A DNA stretch of 64,000 nucleotides from Aquamicrobium sp. (GTDB lineage: Bacteria > Pseudomonadota > Alphaproteobacteria > Rhizobiales > Rhizobiaceae). Under the pieces are notes generated by a model. The model had not been told where the DNA came from. It did not search any database and saw only the letters and a program-made list of their open reading frames with translations. The stretch spans positions 1-64,000 of the forward strand of contig JAHHDT010000003.1 in NCBI GenBank assembly GCA_019739225.1, in the 5' to 3' direction. The position numbers were made by a program, and so were the translations under genes. Shown piece after piece: positions 33,636 to 42,251 of this stretch. The first letter of the stretch is position 1. The number at the start of each line of letters is the position of its first letter.

Positions 33636-34262
33636 TCAGGCCGTGGCGCCGTCAATCGGTGAAACATTGTCCCGAGCGTCTACTACCGGATCAGGGACGC
33701 TCGATAGAAGGCGCCGCGCCGCATCAGCCGCCGCATTCGCATATGCGCGGTCACCGTGGAGCAGGACCATGAGCATAGCGCCCTCTATCAGCAGCATGAT
33801 CTCCCGACCGTGGGAGCGGGGTAACGAGGGCAAAGCATTCATCAGTTTGTCGCAAAGACACTGCTCCAGCCGCTCCTTGTGACGGTGGGCAATCCGCCTT
33901 GCCGGATGGCCGGGCAAATCCGCCATCTCCATTGCGAGCCGCGTGAATCCAGAGCCGGCCCATCCCGGCTTGCCGCTCCATTCGCCGAGCTCCCGGAACA
34001 GCCCGTCGATGATCTCCTCGGCAGTGCCGCCCAGATCGCCGGCGAAGGTCTGGAAGGCAATGAAAGCCAACTCGTCCTCCAACTCGAGGACAGCGGCGAG
34101 CAGGTCGTCCTTGCTGGCGAAATGATAGTAAAGAGTGCGCTTCGTAACCTGGGCGCCTGCGGCTATGTCATTGAGACCGACCCGCGTATAGCCGCGCCAG
34201 CGCAAGAGCACGTAGGCGGAATTTACGATCGCCCGGTGCGTGTCAGTGGACCGCTCGGACAT
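33636..34262 (-). CDS. TetR/AcrR-family repressor
   Basis: A 208-residue protein. The N-terminal helix-turn-helix shows AIVNSAYVLLRWRGYTRVGL, then NDIAAGAQVTKRTLYYHFAS and KDDLLAAVLE. The ligand-binding domain is mostly helical (GWAGSGFTRLAMEMADLPGH). I chose the start at 34262 because homology begins there; the frame is open upstream but unlike the family. The SDR remnant on the other side may once have been its target. Confidence 0.88.
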   Translation of the reverse strand: MSERSTDTHRAIVNSAYVLLRWRGYTRVGLNDIAAGAQVTKRTLYYHFASKDDLLAAVLELEDELAFIAFQTFAGDLGGTAEEIIDGLFRELGEWSGKPGWAGSGFTRLAMEMADLPGHPARRIAHRHKERLEQCLCDKLMNALPSLPRSHGREIMLLIEGAMLMVLLHGDRAYANAAADAARRLLSSVPDPVVDARDNVSPIDGATA

Positions 34263-34329
34263 GTCGATTGTGGCACCCGTGTACCGGCAAGTGAATTCTT
34301 GTCCGCTTCCGCATCTACTAGAATACGCG

Positions 34330-34449
34330 AGCTTTGAGGAATTGAATGCGGCGGTGCCTGGGATAACGGAAGATACCTTCAAGGCTATCGACGCGGATGG
34401 GAGCGGGGAGCTCTCGCCGGAAGAGTACGCCGCGATCGGTGGCGGTTAA
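34330..34449 (+). pseudogene. EF-hand protein remnant
   Basis: Reading FEELNAAVPGITEDTFKAID and then DADGSGELSPEEYAAI, it preserves one canonical EF-hand loop (D-x-D-x-S-x-E-L-x-x-x-E). The upstream part that should carry a signal peptide and a first EF-hand is gone, and the open frame instead runs into the TetR promoter region. It is probably the 3' fragment of a calcium-binding exported protein. Confidence 0.55.
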
Positions 34450-34474
34450 CTTGACATATAGAATGGAGGAAAAG

Positions 34475-34639
34475 ATGAGAAAGATACTTTTCGCTTCGGC
34501 TCCGGCCTTCGCTATGTTTGCCCTTGCTGCCTGCGACGGCGGCGATAGTGCTCCACCGCAGGGTGACGCAGGCGTGGAACAACCGGCGCCGATGGAGCAG
34601 ACGGCCCCCAGTCAGCCTCAACCTGATACCGGTCAGTAA
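34475..34639 (+). CDS. small lipoprotein (54 aa)
   Basis: ATG 34475 has ATGGAGGAAA upstream at good spacing. A basic N-terminus and hydrophobic segment lead to the lipobox LAAC (Cys at residue 20). A short acidic, Pro/Gln-rich tail follows. It should be lipidated and anchored in the membrane. It follows the EF-hand remnant by 25 bases and was probably co-transcribed with it. Function unknown. Confidence 0.8.
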   Translation: MRKILFASAPAFAMFALAACDGGDSAPPQGDAGVEQPAPMEQTAPSQPQPDTGQ

Positions 34640-34653
34640 TTGCAAGCGCGGTG

Positions 34654-35634
34654 TCAAATACCGTGAATCCGTGCTCCGGGAAGGGGGTTGTCGCCCCCTT
34701 CAACTTCATCGAGGGGCAAGAGAATCTCGGCTATCAGCTCCCGCAGCCAGCGATGCGCCGGATTGGCACTTGAACGTTTGTGCCAGATCATGGTGATCAG
34801 TGCCCGATCGACCGTCATTGGCGGACAGTAAATGCTGAGACCGTCTCGATGCGCGACCCGCTTTGCCAGTTGGCTGGGCAGGAGGGCTATCAAGTCGGAT
34901 TCCGCGACGGCCCGGTAGACCCCCGAGAAAACCGGCATGGTCATCACCACGCGCCGTTCGCGCCCCACGCGCGCGAGAGCGGCATCCCCCATCGCCTTCA
35001 GTTTACCCTCTGGCGAGAACAGCACGTGGCCGATGTCGCAGAACAAGTCGATCGGCACTGTATCGCCGCAACGCAGGCCAGCCCGGGCCAGACGTGGGTG
35101 ATCCCGGCGCGCGATGACCGAGAACGAAGAACGGAAGACAGGCTGGTGGTCGATCCAGCTGGGGACCTCGGTAGCCGGAATGAGCGCAAGATCGACCTCG
35201 TAGCGCTCCAGGGTATCGACGTAGCTGTCCGGTACGAGATCGACGAGCTGGACGCGCATGTCAGGCGCGCGTCGAGATAGTTCGTCGGCAAGCCGCGGCA
35301 TCAGCATCTCGGCAAAGAAGTCGCTACCGGAAATCTTGAAGCTGGCTTCGCTCGTGGAGGGGTCGAACATGGCCGGTCCGGCGAGGATCGCTTCGATGTT
35401 GTCGAGCCCCTCGCGCAGCGGGATCGCCAACGCGCGCGCATAGTCGGTGGGTTCAAGCCCTAGGCCACGTCGCACGAATAGCTCGTCGCCGAGAGCGTGG
35501 CGCAGGCGGCCGAGCGCCGCCGAGACGGCCGGCTGCGACAAGTGGACCCGCTCTGCCGCTCTGACGGTGGAACCCTCGCGCAGCAGAGCATCGAGGATGC
35601 GCAGAAGATTGAGATCGAAGGTCAACATATTCAT
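34654..35634 (-). CDS. LysR-family regulator (NodD-like subgroup)
   Basis: A 326-residue regulator. The N-terminal winged helix reads FDLNLLRILDALLREGSTVR, AAERVHLSQPAVSAALGRLR and HALGDELFVRRGLGLEPT, as in the NodD/NahR-like group. The effector domain has the SFKISGSDFFAEMLMP strand and a distinct C-terminus. It is divergent from the cupin gene at 35746, about 110 bases away, which is the best candidate target. The inducer is unknown. Confidence 0.93.
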   Translation of the reverse strand: MNMLTFDLNLLRILDALLREGSTVRAAERVHLSQPAVSAALGRLRHALGDELFVRRGLGLEPTDYARALAIPLREGLDNIEAILAGPAMFDPSTSEASFKISGSDFFAEMLMPRLADELSRRAPDMRVQLVDLVPDSYVDTLERYEVDLALIPATEVPSWIDHQPVFRSSFSVIARRDHPRLARAGLRCGDTVPIDLFCDIGHVLFSPEGKLKAMGDAALARVGRERRVVMTMPVFSGVYRAVAESDLIALLPSQLAKRVAHRDGLSIYCPPMTVDRALITMIWHKRSSANPAHRWLRELIAEILLPLDEVEGGDNPLPGARIHGI

Positions 35635-35745
35635 CGATCAAATAGACCTCATATGTTCAATCGATTTCCTTTAGAATGATCGCTGGGCTAATCTCTGACA
35701 ATACGAAAGCGCTTTCGTTTCTTCGACAACCCAGCGGAGGGAGCG

Positions 35746-36195
35746 ATGACTGAAACCCTATCAGGACCCGGCACCGTGGAATGGCTCGGTGCTCACTACA
35801 AAACGCTACTGAGCGCCGCCGATTCCAACGGGACGGTCTCTGTGGTCGACAGCGTTTCGCCGCCAAATTCAGGCCCTCCGCGCCACGTCCATAAAGATGC
35901 GGACGAGACCTTCGTGCTTCTGTCGGGAGACTGCGAGTTCTGGATCGGCGGTGATGTATTTACACGCGGTCCGGGCGCAGCCGTCTTCGTGCCGCGCGGA
36001 AAAGAACATACCTTCCGCGTCGTCGGCGATCGGCCTTCGCGCCATCTCGTCATTCTGACACCCGGCGGGTTCGAGGGATTCTTCTCCGAAATGGCACACG
36101 GCAGGTTCCGCATTCCAGAGGACATGCCGGCGATCGAGGAAAGCGCGGCGCGGCACAAGCTAGTCTTCACTGGCCCCCCGCTCGGCGTTCAGTGA
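35746..36195 (+). CDS. cupin-domain protein
   Basis: A 149-residue single cupin. Motif 1 is GPPRHVHKDADETFVLLSGD (metal-binding His-x-His and Glu), and motif 2 falls in GAAVFVPRGKEHTFRVVGD (His). It may be a quercetinase-like dioxygenase or a small-molecule sensor. GGAGGGAGCG precedes the ATG. It is divergent from the LysR-type gene and probably regulated by it. Confidence 0.88.
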   Translation: MTETLSGPGTVEWLGAHYKTLLSAADSNGTVSVVDSVSPPNSGPPRHVHKDADETFVLLSGDCEFWIGGDVFTRGPGAAVFVPRGKEHTFRVVGDRPSRHLVILTPGGFEGFFSEMAHGRFRIPEDMPAIEESAARHKLVFTGPPLGVQ

Positions 36196-36954
36196 CATCG
36201 CCCAGTCAAAAGAGAACTACAGCCGCAGACGATGCCAATTTTCTTCTTCCAAGTTGCCGATCCGCTCGGGCTTGTCAGCAGGCTTGGCGTTCAGGTTCGG
36301 CCGCGCAGGACCACAGCCTGACACCGGCTCCTGGGCAGGTGAACCTGACCGGCTTCGTGGTTATGTCAGTGTTCGGGACATCTGCGCCCCATGGCCGCGG
36401 CGATCGCCTCGCGATTGTGAGTTCTGTATTTTGCGGTCACTTTTGATCGTACTCGCAAAGGCCCCTGGCATTAGTGATGGCACCGACCTTCATCCACAAT
36501 CGTCCTGCGTCCGCTACTGTGCGAGTCACGTCGTTTTTTTCTTGGGCGCGCGTTGTCGGGCGCCTTCTTGAGAGCCTCGACCACGACCGTCTTTCGGCCG
36601 AGTTTCCATTCCAACGCGTGCACGTCCTCCTCCAACTGACGGACCGCTCGATTGCTTGTCACCTCGTCATCTTCGGACGGCTATGGCTCCCCTTCCTGGA
36701 CGCCGCCCAGGATACTACGGGTTCGGCGCAACCCCATTCCGGCATGCAACGACCGAAATGCTGGCGCCGTTCCCCAGCGTCTCCTCGAAAACCCACAGCT
36801 TCTGAGCAGCCGATCAGCGGCGTCGATATTCGCCGTCGGTGACGAATCTCCAATCTCAGACATAGGCACGTGACCAGGGCTATTCCTGAGCCTCCATGAT
36901 CATGCCCGAATGTCTGATCGAAGTTCACAGGGCCCCAAGAGGTTGCCTTTCTTT
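36196..36954. other. gene-poor stretch with a possible transposase remnant
   Basis: No intact gene was found. On the minus strand at about 36540-36660 the reading VRQLEEDVHALEWKLGRKTV followed by VEALKKA resembles the leucine-zipper end of IS3-family OrfA proteins. No OrfB or terminal repeats could be seen. Confidence 0.35.
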
Positions 36955-36979
36955 GAAACGATCGCGATGCAGGCGCGTT
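36955..36979 (+). promoter_or_regulatory. EcfG-like promoter
   Basis: GAAAC at 36955-36959 (one mismatch to GGAAC), 16 bases, then CGTT at 36976-36979, 31 bases upstream of the 28-aa membrane protein. Confidence 0.5.
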
Positions 36980-37010
36980 CACCAAAAAGGCCAAACGTGG
37001 GAGAAAGCAC

Positions 37011-37097
37011 ATGCTCAAGTTCATCGGCGGTACCGTGGGATTCATTTTCCTTGTCGGCCTACTGGTGGTAATCGGAATTTTGATGCTGATCTTCTGA
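37011..37097 (+). CDS. single-span membrane microprotein (28 aa)
   Basis: Almost the whole product is one hydrophobic helix: MLKFIGG followed by a run of Val, Leu, Ile and Phe, ending ILMLIF. GGGAGAAAG lies upstream of the ATG and an EcfG-like site is further upstream. Such composition is unlikely by chance in 70%-GC-type codon usage. It is probably a small inner-membrane stress peptide. Confidence 0.6.
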   Translation: MLKFIGGTVGFIFLVGLLVVIGILMLIF

Positions 37098-37179
37098 CCT
37101 GACAAAGGGGCCGCAGGCATGGCTCTCGCTCTGGCGGCAGATGTTCGATGTACCTCGTGGAATGGCGGAACGTCTTGCC

Positions 37180-37463
37180 GATAGCAACACGGAAGCACTT
37201 CATGCACGTCGTCGGGCTGAAGCTAGGTGGCCGTCTTTAGGGGAACGCCCGATAAGACAGAGCGTCCAGTGCTTCTCTATGCGGGGAAACACTGCTTCTT
37301 CCGAGAAGCGACGGCTCGCATGGCTAGTCAGTTCCCGGACGGGCGATATATCGGGCATCCGGGCCGCAACCATTTTGACCTGATGACAGAATCGTCCTGG
37401 ATCGCGCGAGAGGCTATCACGAGCTTCGCAGCATCATCGGAGCGTTTGACTCGGACCTCCTGA
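37180..37463 (+). pseudogene. possible alpha/beta-hydrolase C-terminal remnant
   Basis: The segment PVLLYAGKHCFFREATARMA, then SQFPDGRYIGHPGRNHFDLM, follows the usual last part of alpha/beta-hydrolases (P-V-L-L-x-A-G strand, R-x-A-x-x-x-P-x-G, catalytic G-x-x-H-F). No N-terminal half or nucleophile elbow is present. It is too short to be functional, and the identification is tentative. Confidence 0.35.
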
Positions 37464-37556
37464 CGATTAGGGCTACGCCATGCTCAGACGGTGTGAAAGC
37501 AGCAAATCGTGTTTCAGCTGATCATGCGATTATGCTGTTGATGAGGTGGATGGTGC

Positions 37557-37901
37557 TCAGTCTGCGAGCGTTTGCTGGTGCTGGACAAGCTTCCAGTTCT
37601 GGCCCTTTCCCCGATAGGTTGACGTGCAGAAACAGCGATAAGGCTGCGCGTTGTCGCGCCGGCCTTCCGCCGTATATCCCAAGACAATGACGGCGTCCCC
37701 GGCTCTGCTGACCACGCGATCTTTCATCTTCACGTCCGTCCAGCGCGGCGCGCCCTTGAGCCCCTCGATGATCGCTGAAACATCCAGCACACCCATGCCA
37801 GGGAAGGCCATCAGGCAGGAGGGATCAAGCAGTTCATCGTAGGCGGCGATGCCCTCCAGCCACAAACGCTGCTCGGTTTTCCAGGCGGTCTCATCGTCCA
37901 T
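37557..37901 (-). CDS. NTF2/SnoaL-like protein
   Basis: A 114-residue protein with the cone-shaped NTF2-like pattern. An N-terminal helix (KTEQRLWLEGIAAYDELLDP) is followed by FPGMGVLDVSAIIEGLKGAP, and the beta-sheet half ends in STYRGKGQNWKLVQHQQTL. It may bind a small hydrophobic ligand or act as an isomerase. It lies 89 bases downstream of the ABM-domain gene in the same direction and probably shares the ECF41-type promoter at 38371-38399. Confidence 0.8.
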   Translation of the reverse strand: MDDETAWKTEQRLWLEGIAAYDELLDPSCLMAFPGMGVLDVSAIIEGLKGAPRWTDVKMKDRVVSRAGDAVIVLGYTAEGRRDNAQPYRCFCTSTYRGKGQNWKLVQHQQTLAD

Positions 37902-37990
37902 CTTGATATCCTTTGTTTCCAGCCTGCCAGCTCAAATGGGGTTGGCGCACCTTGGGGCGCACCAACCACCTTCAGCGATATGCCAGTAGA

Positions 37991-38296
37991 TCAGGCGCTA
38001 TATTCGCCGACCACGTCGTACATGCCCGGAACCGGCTTGGCCAACCCTGCCAGTTTTTTGCCGAACTCGGCGGCTGCCGGATCATTCTGTGTGGCTTGAA
38101 CGTCCGCTGCGCTCGCCCATTTGGCGACGTTGACGATGCGCTTGCCATCTTTGCTGGCCAGGAGCGTCACCGAGACAAAGCCCGGGCGCTTGCTGATCAC
38201 CGTATCGGTGGCGTCTTGAAGAATTTTCGCGACCTCGTCCTGCTTACCGTCCTCAACCTCGAGGATGTTGACGAAAGTCACTTCACCGTTGGACAT
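37991..38296 (-). CDS. antibiotic biosynthesis monooxygenase (ABM) domain protein
   Basis: A 101-residue ferredoxin-like-fold protein. VTFVNILEVEDGKQDEVAKI begins the fold, followed by RPGFVSVTLLASKDGKRIVN and VAKWASAADVQA. ABM proteins oxidise or protect reactive quinone-like compounds, or bind small ligands. It is the first gene of a short operon divergent from the ECF41 sigma gene. Both directions have the same promoter-like motif, so it is likely a direct target of that sigma factor. Confidence 0.88.
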   Translation of the reverse strand: MSNGEVTFVNILEVEDGKQDEVAKILQDATDTVISKRPGFVSVTLLASKDGKRIVNVAKWASAADVQATQNDPAAAEFGKKLAGLAKPVPGMYDVVGEYSA

Positions 38297-38370
38297 AGTT
38301 AAGTCTCCATCATCATGGCGCGGCATCATCTGCGCCAATTAAAGCCGGGCATACCAATCGAGCCCGCATC

Positions 38371-38399
38371 TATGACGAGGGCGAGCAGGGAAATGTCAG
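38371..38399 (-). promoter_or_regulatory. ECF41-type promoter for the ABM operon
   Basis: On the minus strand, TGACATT (-35), 14 bases, CGTCATA (-10). This is the same arrangement as the plus-strand site at 38434-38461. It resembles the known ECF41 pattern of a TGTCACA-like -35 and CGTC -10. Confidence 0.65.
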
Positions 38400-38433
38400 T
38401 CGAGGCATCCTGCGTACGCAAAATTCTCCCCGC

Positions 38434-38461
38434 TGACATTGGAGCTGCCTGAATCGTCATA
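38434..38461 (+). promoter_or_regulatory. ECF41-type promoter for the sigma gene itself
   Basis: TGACATT (38434-38440), 14 bases, CGTCATA (38455-38461): identical in both boxes and spacing to the divergent site. This indicates autoregulation. The -10 lies only 10 bases before the annotated GTG start. Confidence 0.65.
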
Positions 38462-38471
38462 GGGTTGAAGG

Positions 38472-39449
38472 GTGGCTCGCAAGGGGCGAGACCGAATTGA
38501 TAAGGCAGAAACGGTGAAGGCGACCAATCGCAAGCTTATCGGGCATCCAAGCGATGATCCCGAGTTCAGAAAAGATGAAGCCGCTCTGATGGCGCTGGGG
38601 TACCGCCTGCTCGGAACCGTGGCCGATGCACAAGACGCGGTGCAGGAAACCTATGTGCGTTGGTACTCGCTTGCCCGCGACGAGCGGATGGGCATATCCG
38701 TTCCACTGGCCTGGAAGCGGACGACGCTGACCCGAATCTGCTTTGACCGCCTCAAATCCTCTCGATACAAGCGGGAGGTCTATGTCGGCGAATGGTTGCC
38801 CGAGCCGGTCCCAGGACGTGAATTCTGGGGCTTAGCCTCCAATCCCGCAGCGGATGCAGGATGGGGAACGTCGGAGAGCGTCAGCGAATCCACTTCAATG
38901 GCCTTGATGATCGTGCTCGACAAGATGACTCCACCCGAGCGCGTCAGCTTCATCCTGCACGACGTTTTCCAATACACCTTCGAGGAAATCGCCGAAATCA
39001 TCGGACGCACTCCGCATGCGTGCCGGCAACTGGCGTTCTCGGCGCGCAAGCGCCTGGGCAACCGGGCGCGAAGGCAATCAACATGGGAAGAGCATGCAAG
39101 ACTCAATGATGCGTTCAGAGCCGCCTGGCAGACGGGAAATGTAACAGCGCTGGTCACGCTGTTGGACGGCGATGCCGAGGCCATCACGGACGGCGGAGGC
39201 AAAACCGCGGCGGCAACCAAGCCATTGACTGGATCTCACGCAGTTGCCGAATTCTTCGCTGGAATATTCGCACGCCAGCCCGATCTTCAGGTCGAGATCG
39301 CGACAGTCAATGGTGAGCCGGGTTTGATCGGGATGGCCGGCGACCAGATCATCTCGGTGATCTCGACGTCCGTTCGAAACGGGGTGATCCACAACATTTG
39401 GGCCATGCGCAATCCGGACAAATTGCGCGCCTGGTCCATGGGCGACTAG
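38472..39449 (+). CDS. ECF41-family RNA polymerase sigma factor with SnoaL-like C-terminus
   Basis: A 325-residue protein from GTG 38472. Sigma region 2 (ALMALGYRLLGTVADAQDAV) and region 4 (MTPPERVSFILHDVFQYTFE, EIAEIIGRTPHACRQLAFSA) are linked by the family hallmark YVGEWLPEPVPG. The C-terminal NTF2-like domain carries the ECF41 motifs DGGGK and, at the end, NPDKL. In this family that domain modulates sigma activity in place of an anti-sigma factor. The promoter is so close that the mRNA would be almost leaderless from 38472; GTG 38513, with AAGGCAG upstream, is an alternative start. Confidence 0.93.
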   Translation: MARKGRDRIDKAETVKATNRKLIGHPSDDPEFRKDEAALMALGYRLLGTVADAQDAVQETYVRWYSLARDERMGISVPLAWKRTTLTRICFDRLKSSRYKREVYVGEWLPEPVPGREFWGLASNPAADAGWGTSESVSESTSMALMIVLDKMTPPERVSFILHDVFQYTFEEIAEIIGRTPHACRQLAFSARKRLGNRARRQSTWEEHARLNDAFRAAWQTGNVTALVTLLDGDAEAITDGGGKTAAATKPLTGSHAVAEFFAGIFARQPDLQVEIATVNGEPGLIGMAGDQIISVISTSVRNGVIHNIWAMRNPDKLRAWSMGD

Positions 39450-39821
39450 GCCGCCCTTGTCCCACGCCGCCTCTATCGCCTCCCACACTGCCAGCTATCG
39501 CCTCGTTAGCTTGCAATACTCCTTGCTGTCTTCGGGGCAAGGTGCTGGCCCGTGAAACCGGCCGGTCGGTCGCCATCCCCCTCAGGCTGATCGTACCCAT
39601 GCAGGAGCGGCCAATTGCACGGATTGCGATTTCGCCAAGGCACGGCGGGCCGCAAGTTAAGTCTGGCTGGTTTCGACACCATCGCTGCCGTTCCTGGCAG
39701 GGAGCGACAAGACCAAAAGCGGCCTCAAGGGTAGCTATCGGGGTTGGAAGGACGACAGGGCGCGTCGATTGCAGGTAGGGGGATTTTTCTGTAGCGTCGC
39801 GCAAAAACTGAGGCCGCATTG
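39450..39821. other. intergenic stretch before the HWE kinase
   Basis: No gene, repeat or clear promoter could be supported in these 372 bases. GGGGGATTTTT near 39778 is the only notable tract. Confidence 0.4.
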
Positions 39822-40826
39822 ATGAATATGGAAGACCTCTACCGTGTTCTGCGGACCAGCCATGTGCAGGCGCAGGGCATCGTTGATACCGTGGCCTACC
39901 CATTACTTGTGCTGGATGAAAGTCTCTGTGTGCAGGCTGCCAGCCTTTCATTTTTCCGAACGTTCAAGGTCGATCGCTACGAGACGATCGGCCAGCCGCT
40001 CTACGAGCTCGGCAATGGTCAATGGAACATTCCGGACCTCCGCATTTTGCTTTCAGATGTCATTCCGAGAGCCACGGCGGTCATAAATTATGAGGTCGAG
40101 CACGACTTTCCCAATCTTGGTCGAAGAAGGATGCTCGTGACGGCGCGCACGCTGCACCATCCCGACAACGGCAGTCATCGCATGTTGTTGACCTTTGGAG
40201 ACGTGACCGAACGCTGCCGCCGCGATTCTGCACGGGACATGCTGGTCAGCGAATTGCGGCATCGGATGAAGAACGTGCTCGCCGTGGCGCAGTCGATAGC
40301 CCGGCAAACCGCCACGAAAGGTCGCTCGGCCGAACAATATCGTGATGACTTTCTCGGTCGCTTCGGTGCCCTCATTGCAGCGCAGGACCTTGCCTTTGCC
40401 GATCAGGGCGAAGGGGACTTGGCAACATTGATCGAGCGCGTCTTCGCTCCTTACACTGCCAATCCCGATGCAGTCGTGATAGAGCCCGGCGCAGCCGTCG
40501 AGCTTTCTCCTCGCGAAACGATGGCACTCAGCCTGATCTTGCACGAGATGGGAACCAACGCTGCAAAATACGGCGCACTCTCCGAATCTGGAGGCCAAGT
40601 GCGGATTAGTTGGCAGGTTGATGATGCCAACACCGAACTCCATCTGAAATGGACAGAAAGGGGCGGTCCGACTGTGAAAGCACCCACCACGACAGGGTAT
40701 GGGACTGAACTGATCCAATCCGCCGTGTCCTACAACCTTCAGGGACGCATGGAACAGAACTATGCCGCGACTGGTTTAGAGAGTGAGATCGTCATTCCAC
40801 TCGGGAGGACATCTCTCCCGGGTTGA
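39822..40826 (+). CDS. HWE/HisKA_2-family sensor histidine kinase
   Basis: A 334-residue soluble kinase. The N-terminal PAS-like domain (VDTVAYPLLVLDESLCVQAA) is followed by the HWE phosphoacceptor ELRHRMKNVLAVAQSIARQT and an ATPase domain with LILHEMGTNAAKYGALS (N box) and TTTGYGTELIQSAV. It lacks membrane segments, so the signal is cytoplasmic. HWE kinases often feed PhyR or single receivers in the general stress response. Its stop overlaps the receiver gene by 4 bases. Confidence 0.93.
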   Translation: MNMEDLYRVLRTSHVQAQGIVDTVAYPLLVLDESLCVQAASLSFFRTFKVDRYETIGQPLYELGNGQWNIPDLRILLSDVIPRATAVINYEVEHDFPNLGRRRMLVTARTLHHPDNGSHRMLLTFGDVTERCRRDSARDMLVSELRHRMKNVLAVAQSIARQTATKGRSAEQYRDDFLGRFGALIAAQDLAFADQGEGDLATLIERVFAPYTANPDAVVIEPGAAVELSPRETMALSLILHEMGTNAAKYGALSESGGQVRISWQVDDANTELHLKWTERGGPTVKAPTTTGYGTELIQSAVSYNLQGRMEQNYAATGLESEIVIPLGRTSLPG

Positions 40827-41191
40827 AGGCTGGTTACGTGCAGAAGACAGTTCTAGTCGTCGAGGACGAGTTTACAATCGCGATGGACCTCCAGAACATG
40901 CTGGAGACACATGATTGGCGAGTCATCGGGCCGGTCGCCAACGTGCAGGGTGCACTTCGCCTGCTAGAGAAAGAACTGCCGTCCGTCGCGCTGCTCGATG
41001 TTAACCTTGGCAATGAACTCGTTACGCCGGTCGCCAAGTTCCTGAAAAGGCACGATGTGCCGTTTGCTTTGGCAAGCGCATATGAGAAGGCTGAGCAAAT
41101 AGGTGGGAATATCTTGGCCGGAGCGCCCAATGTCGGCAAACCAGCCGTAGAACGAAGCCTGCTGGCTACATTGAACCGCCTGGTGGGGTGA
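40823..41191 (+). CDS. single-domain response regulator
   Basis: A 122-residue receiver domain with VVEDEFTIAMDLQNML at the N-terminus, phosphoacceptor Asp59 in ALLDVNLG and a conserved Lys in VGKPA. It has no output domain. The TTG at 40823 overlaps the kinase stop (TTGA). GTG 40838 is an alternative start. It is probably phosphorylated by the upstream HWE kinase and acts by protein contact or as a phosphate sink. Confidence 0.9.
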   Translation: MKAGYVQKTVLVVEDEFTIAMDLQNMLETHDWRVIGPVANVQGALRLLEKELPSVALLDVNLGNELVTPVAKFLKRHDVPFALASAYEKAEQIGGNILAGAPNVGKPAVERSLLATLNRLVG

Positions 41192-41267
41192 GACGAGGCA
41201 CGCAGGACTGCTTTTGTGGCCCGACCGCTAGCAGTTTCCGTTCGGCTTGCCACCCGAGGCTGTGAAA

Positions 41268-41790
41268 ACAGCTGATCATGCAATGATCGGGCACGAGCGA
41301 GATGAACTGGGGTCAAACCTCGTTCCCGACTACATGACCTCTGGGCGCGACGGCGGCTTCTACGGCTGGCCCTAGAGCTATTACGGGCTGCATGTCGATG
41401 ACCGGTCCATCCACCGCGCCCCGACCTCGTCGAGCAGGCTATAGTGCCAGACTATGCGCTGGGCGAGCTATGTGGCAGCGCTGGGCCTCGCCTTCACCAA
41501 CGATTCGGTCATGCCCGAGGCCTACAGCAAAGGAGCGTTCTTTGGTAACCGGGGCAGCTGGAACCGCAATGCGCTTACTGACGGCAGACCTTCCCGCCAG
41601 GGCTCAGGACGTGGTGACCGGTTTCTGAACGGAGAGGAGGCGAGGGCCGTCCGGTCGGCTTTGCCATCGACGGGACAGGCGCGCTGCTGATCGCCGACGA
41701 CGCGGGAAACACGGTCGGGCGCGTCGCATCGGCCGGCAGGACCGTCACGCCGGCGCCGATCCCACCGACGGCGTCACCACCGCTCCGCTA
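41268..41790 (+). pseudogene. PQQ-dependent sugar dehydrogenase pseudogene
   Basis: Fragments in successive frames match the C-terminal part of the sorbosone/glucose dehydrogenase family. [20 protein letters not shown] with GFYGWP comes first, then an internal stop, then ALGLAFTNDSVMPEAYSKGA and FFGNRGSWNR. A frameshift follows, then FLNGEEA and AIDGTGALLIADDAGNTV. Stops and shifts are spread through the sequence and the N-terminal half is missing. It is a clear relic of a periplasmic sugar oxidase. Confidence 0.8.
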
Positions 41791-41949
41791 GAGCCCGCGG
41801 AGGACACGCAACCGGCTGCGAGCCCGAAACCCGACGACACAGCGCCCTCGCAGACAGATGTCGCGCCTGCCGTGTCGCCGGAGTGAGCCAGTGGATAAAC
41901 ACCCGGCGTAGTTCGCGCCGGGGATACGTGACCGGGACCGCTGCCGGAT

Positions 41950-42070
41950 CATCCGGATCAGGTCTCAGCCTACGCATCAGGTCGAATGAAGTGCTGGAAG
42001 AGCACGCCGACCGCTTGAAGCGCGATCGCGGCAAGTAGCGCGTCCTGAAGGAGGACGTGGATCAGGCCTG
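41950..42070 (-). pseudogene. possible cytochrome b561-like remnant
   Basis: One minus-strand frame reads LIHVLLQDALLAAIALQAVG followed by VLFQHFIRPDA and a stop. This resembles the last membrane segment of cytochrome b561-like proteins (IH...A..AL..LH...AL.HHF..RD). Nothing upstream is recognisable, so this is tentative. The rest of 41791-42251 holds no gene I can support. Confidence 0.3.
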
Positions 42071-42251
42071 CAGCGGGGACCTTGTGTCGATCTTGACGGC
42101 AGAGAACCTAGCAGAAGCGGGATTGGCCGACTGCTTCCGCTCGCGATATTGCAATTGGTGAGGGGTGGCGTCCGCGCAATATGCCTGGCGCACCGTGGCA
42201 CCCAGCTAAATGAGGAATCGGCTTGATCCGAAGGCTCCCGAGTTCCCCGGC

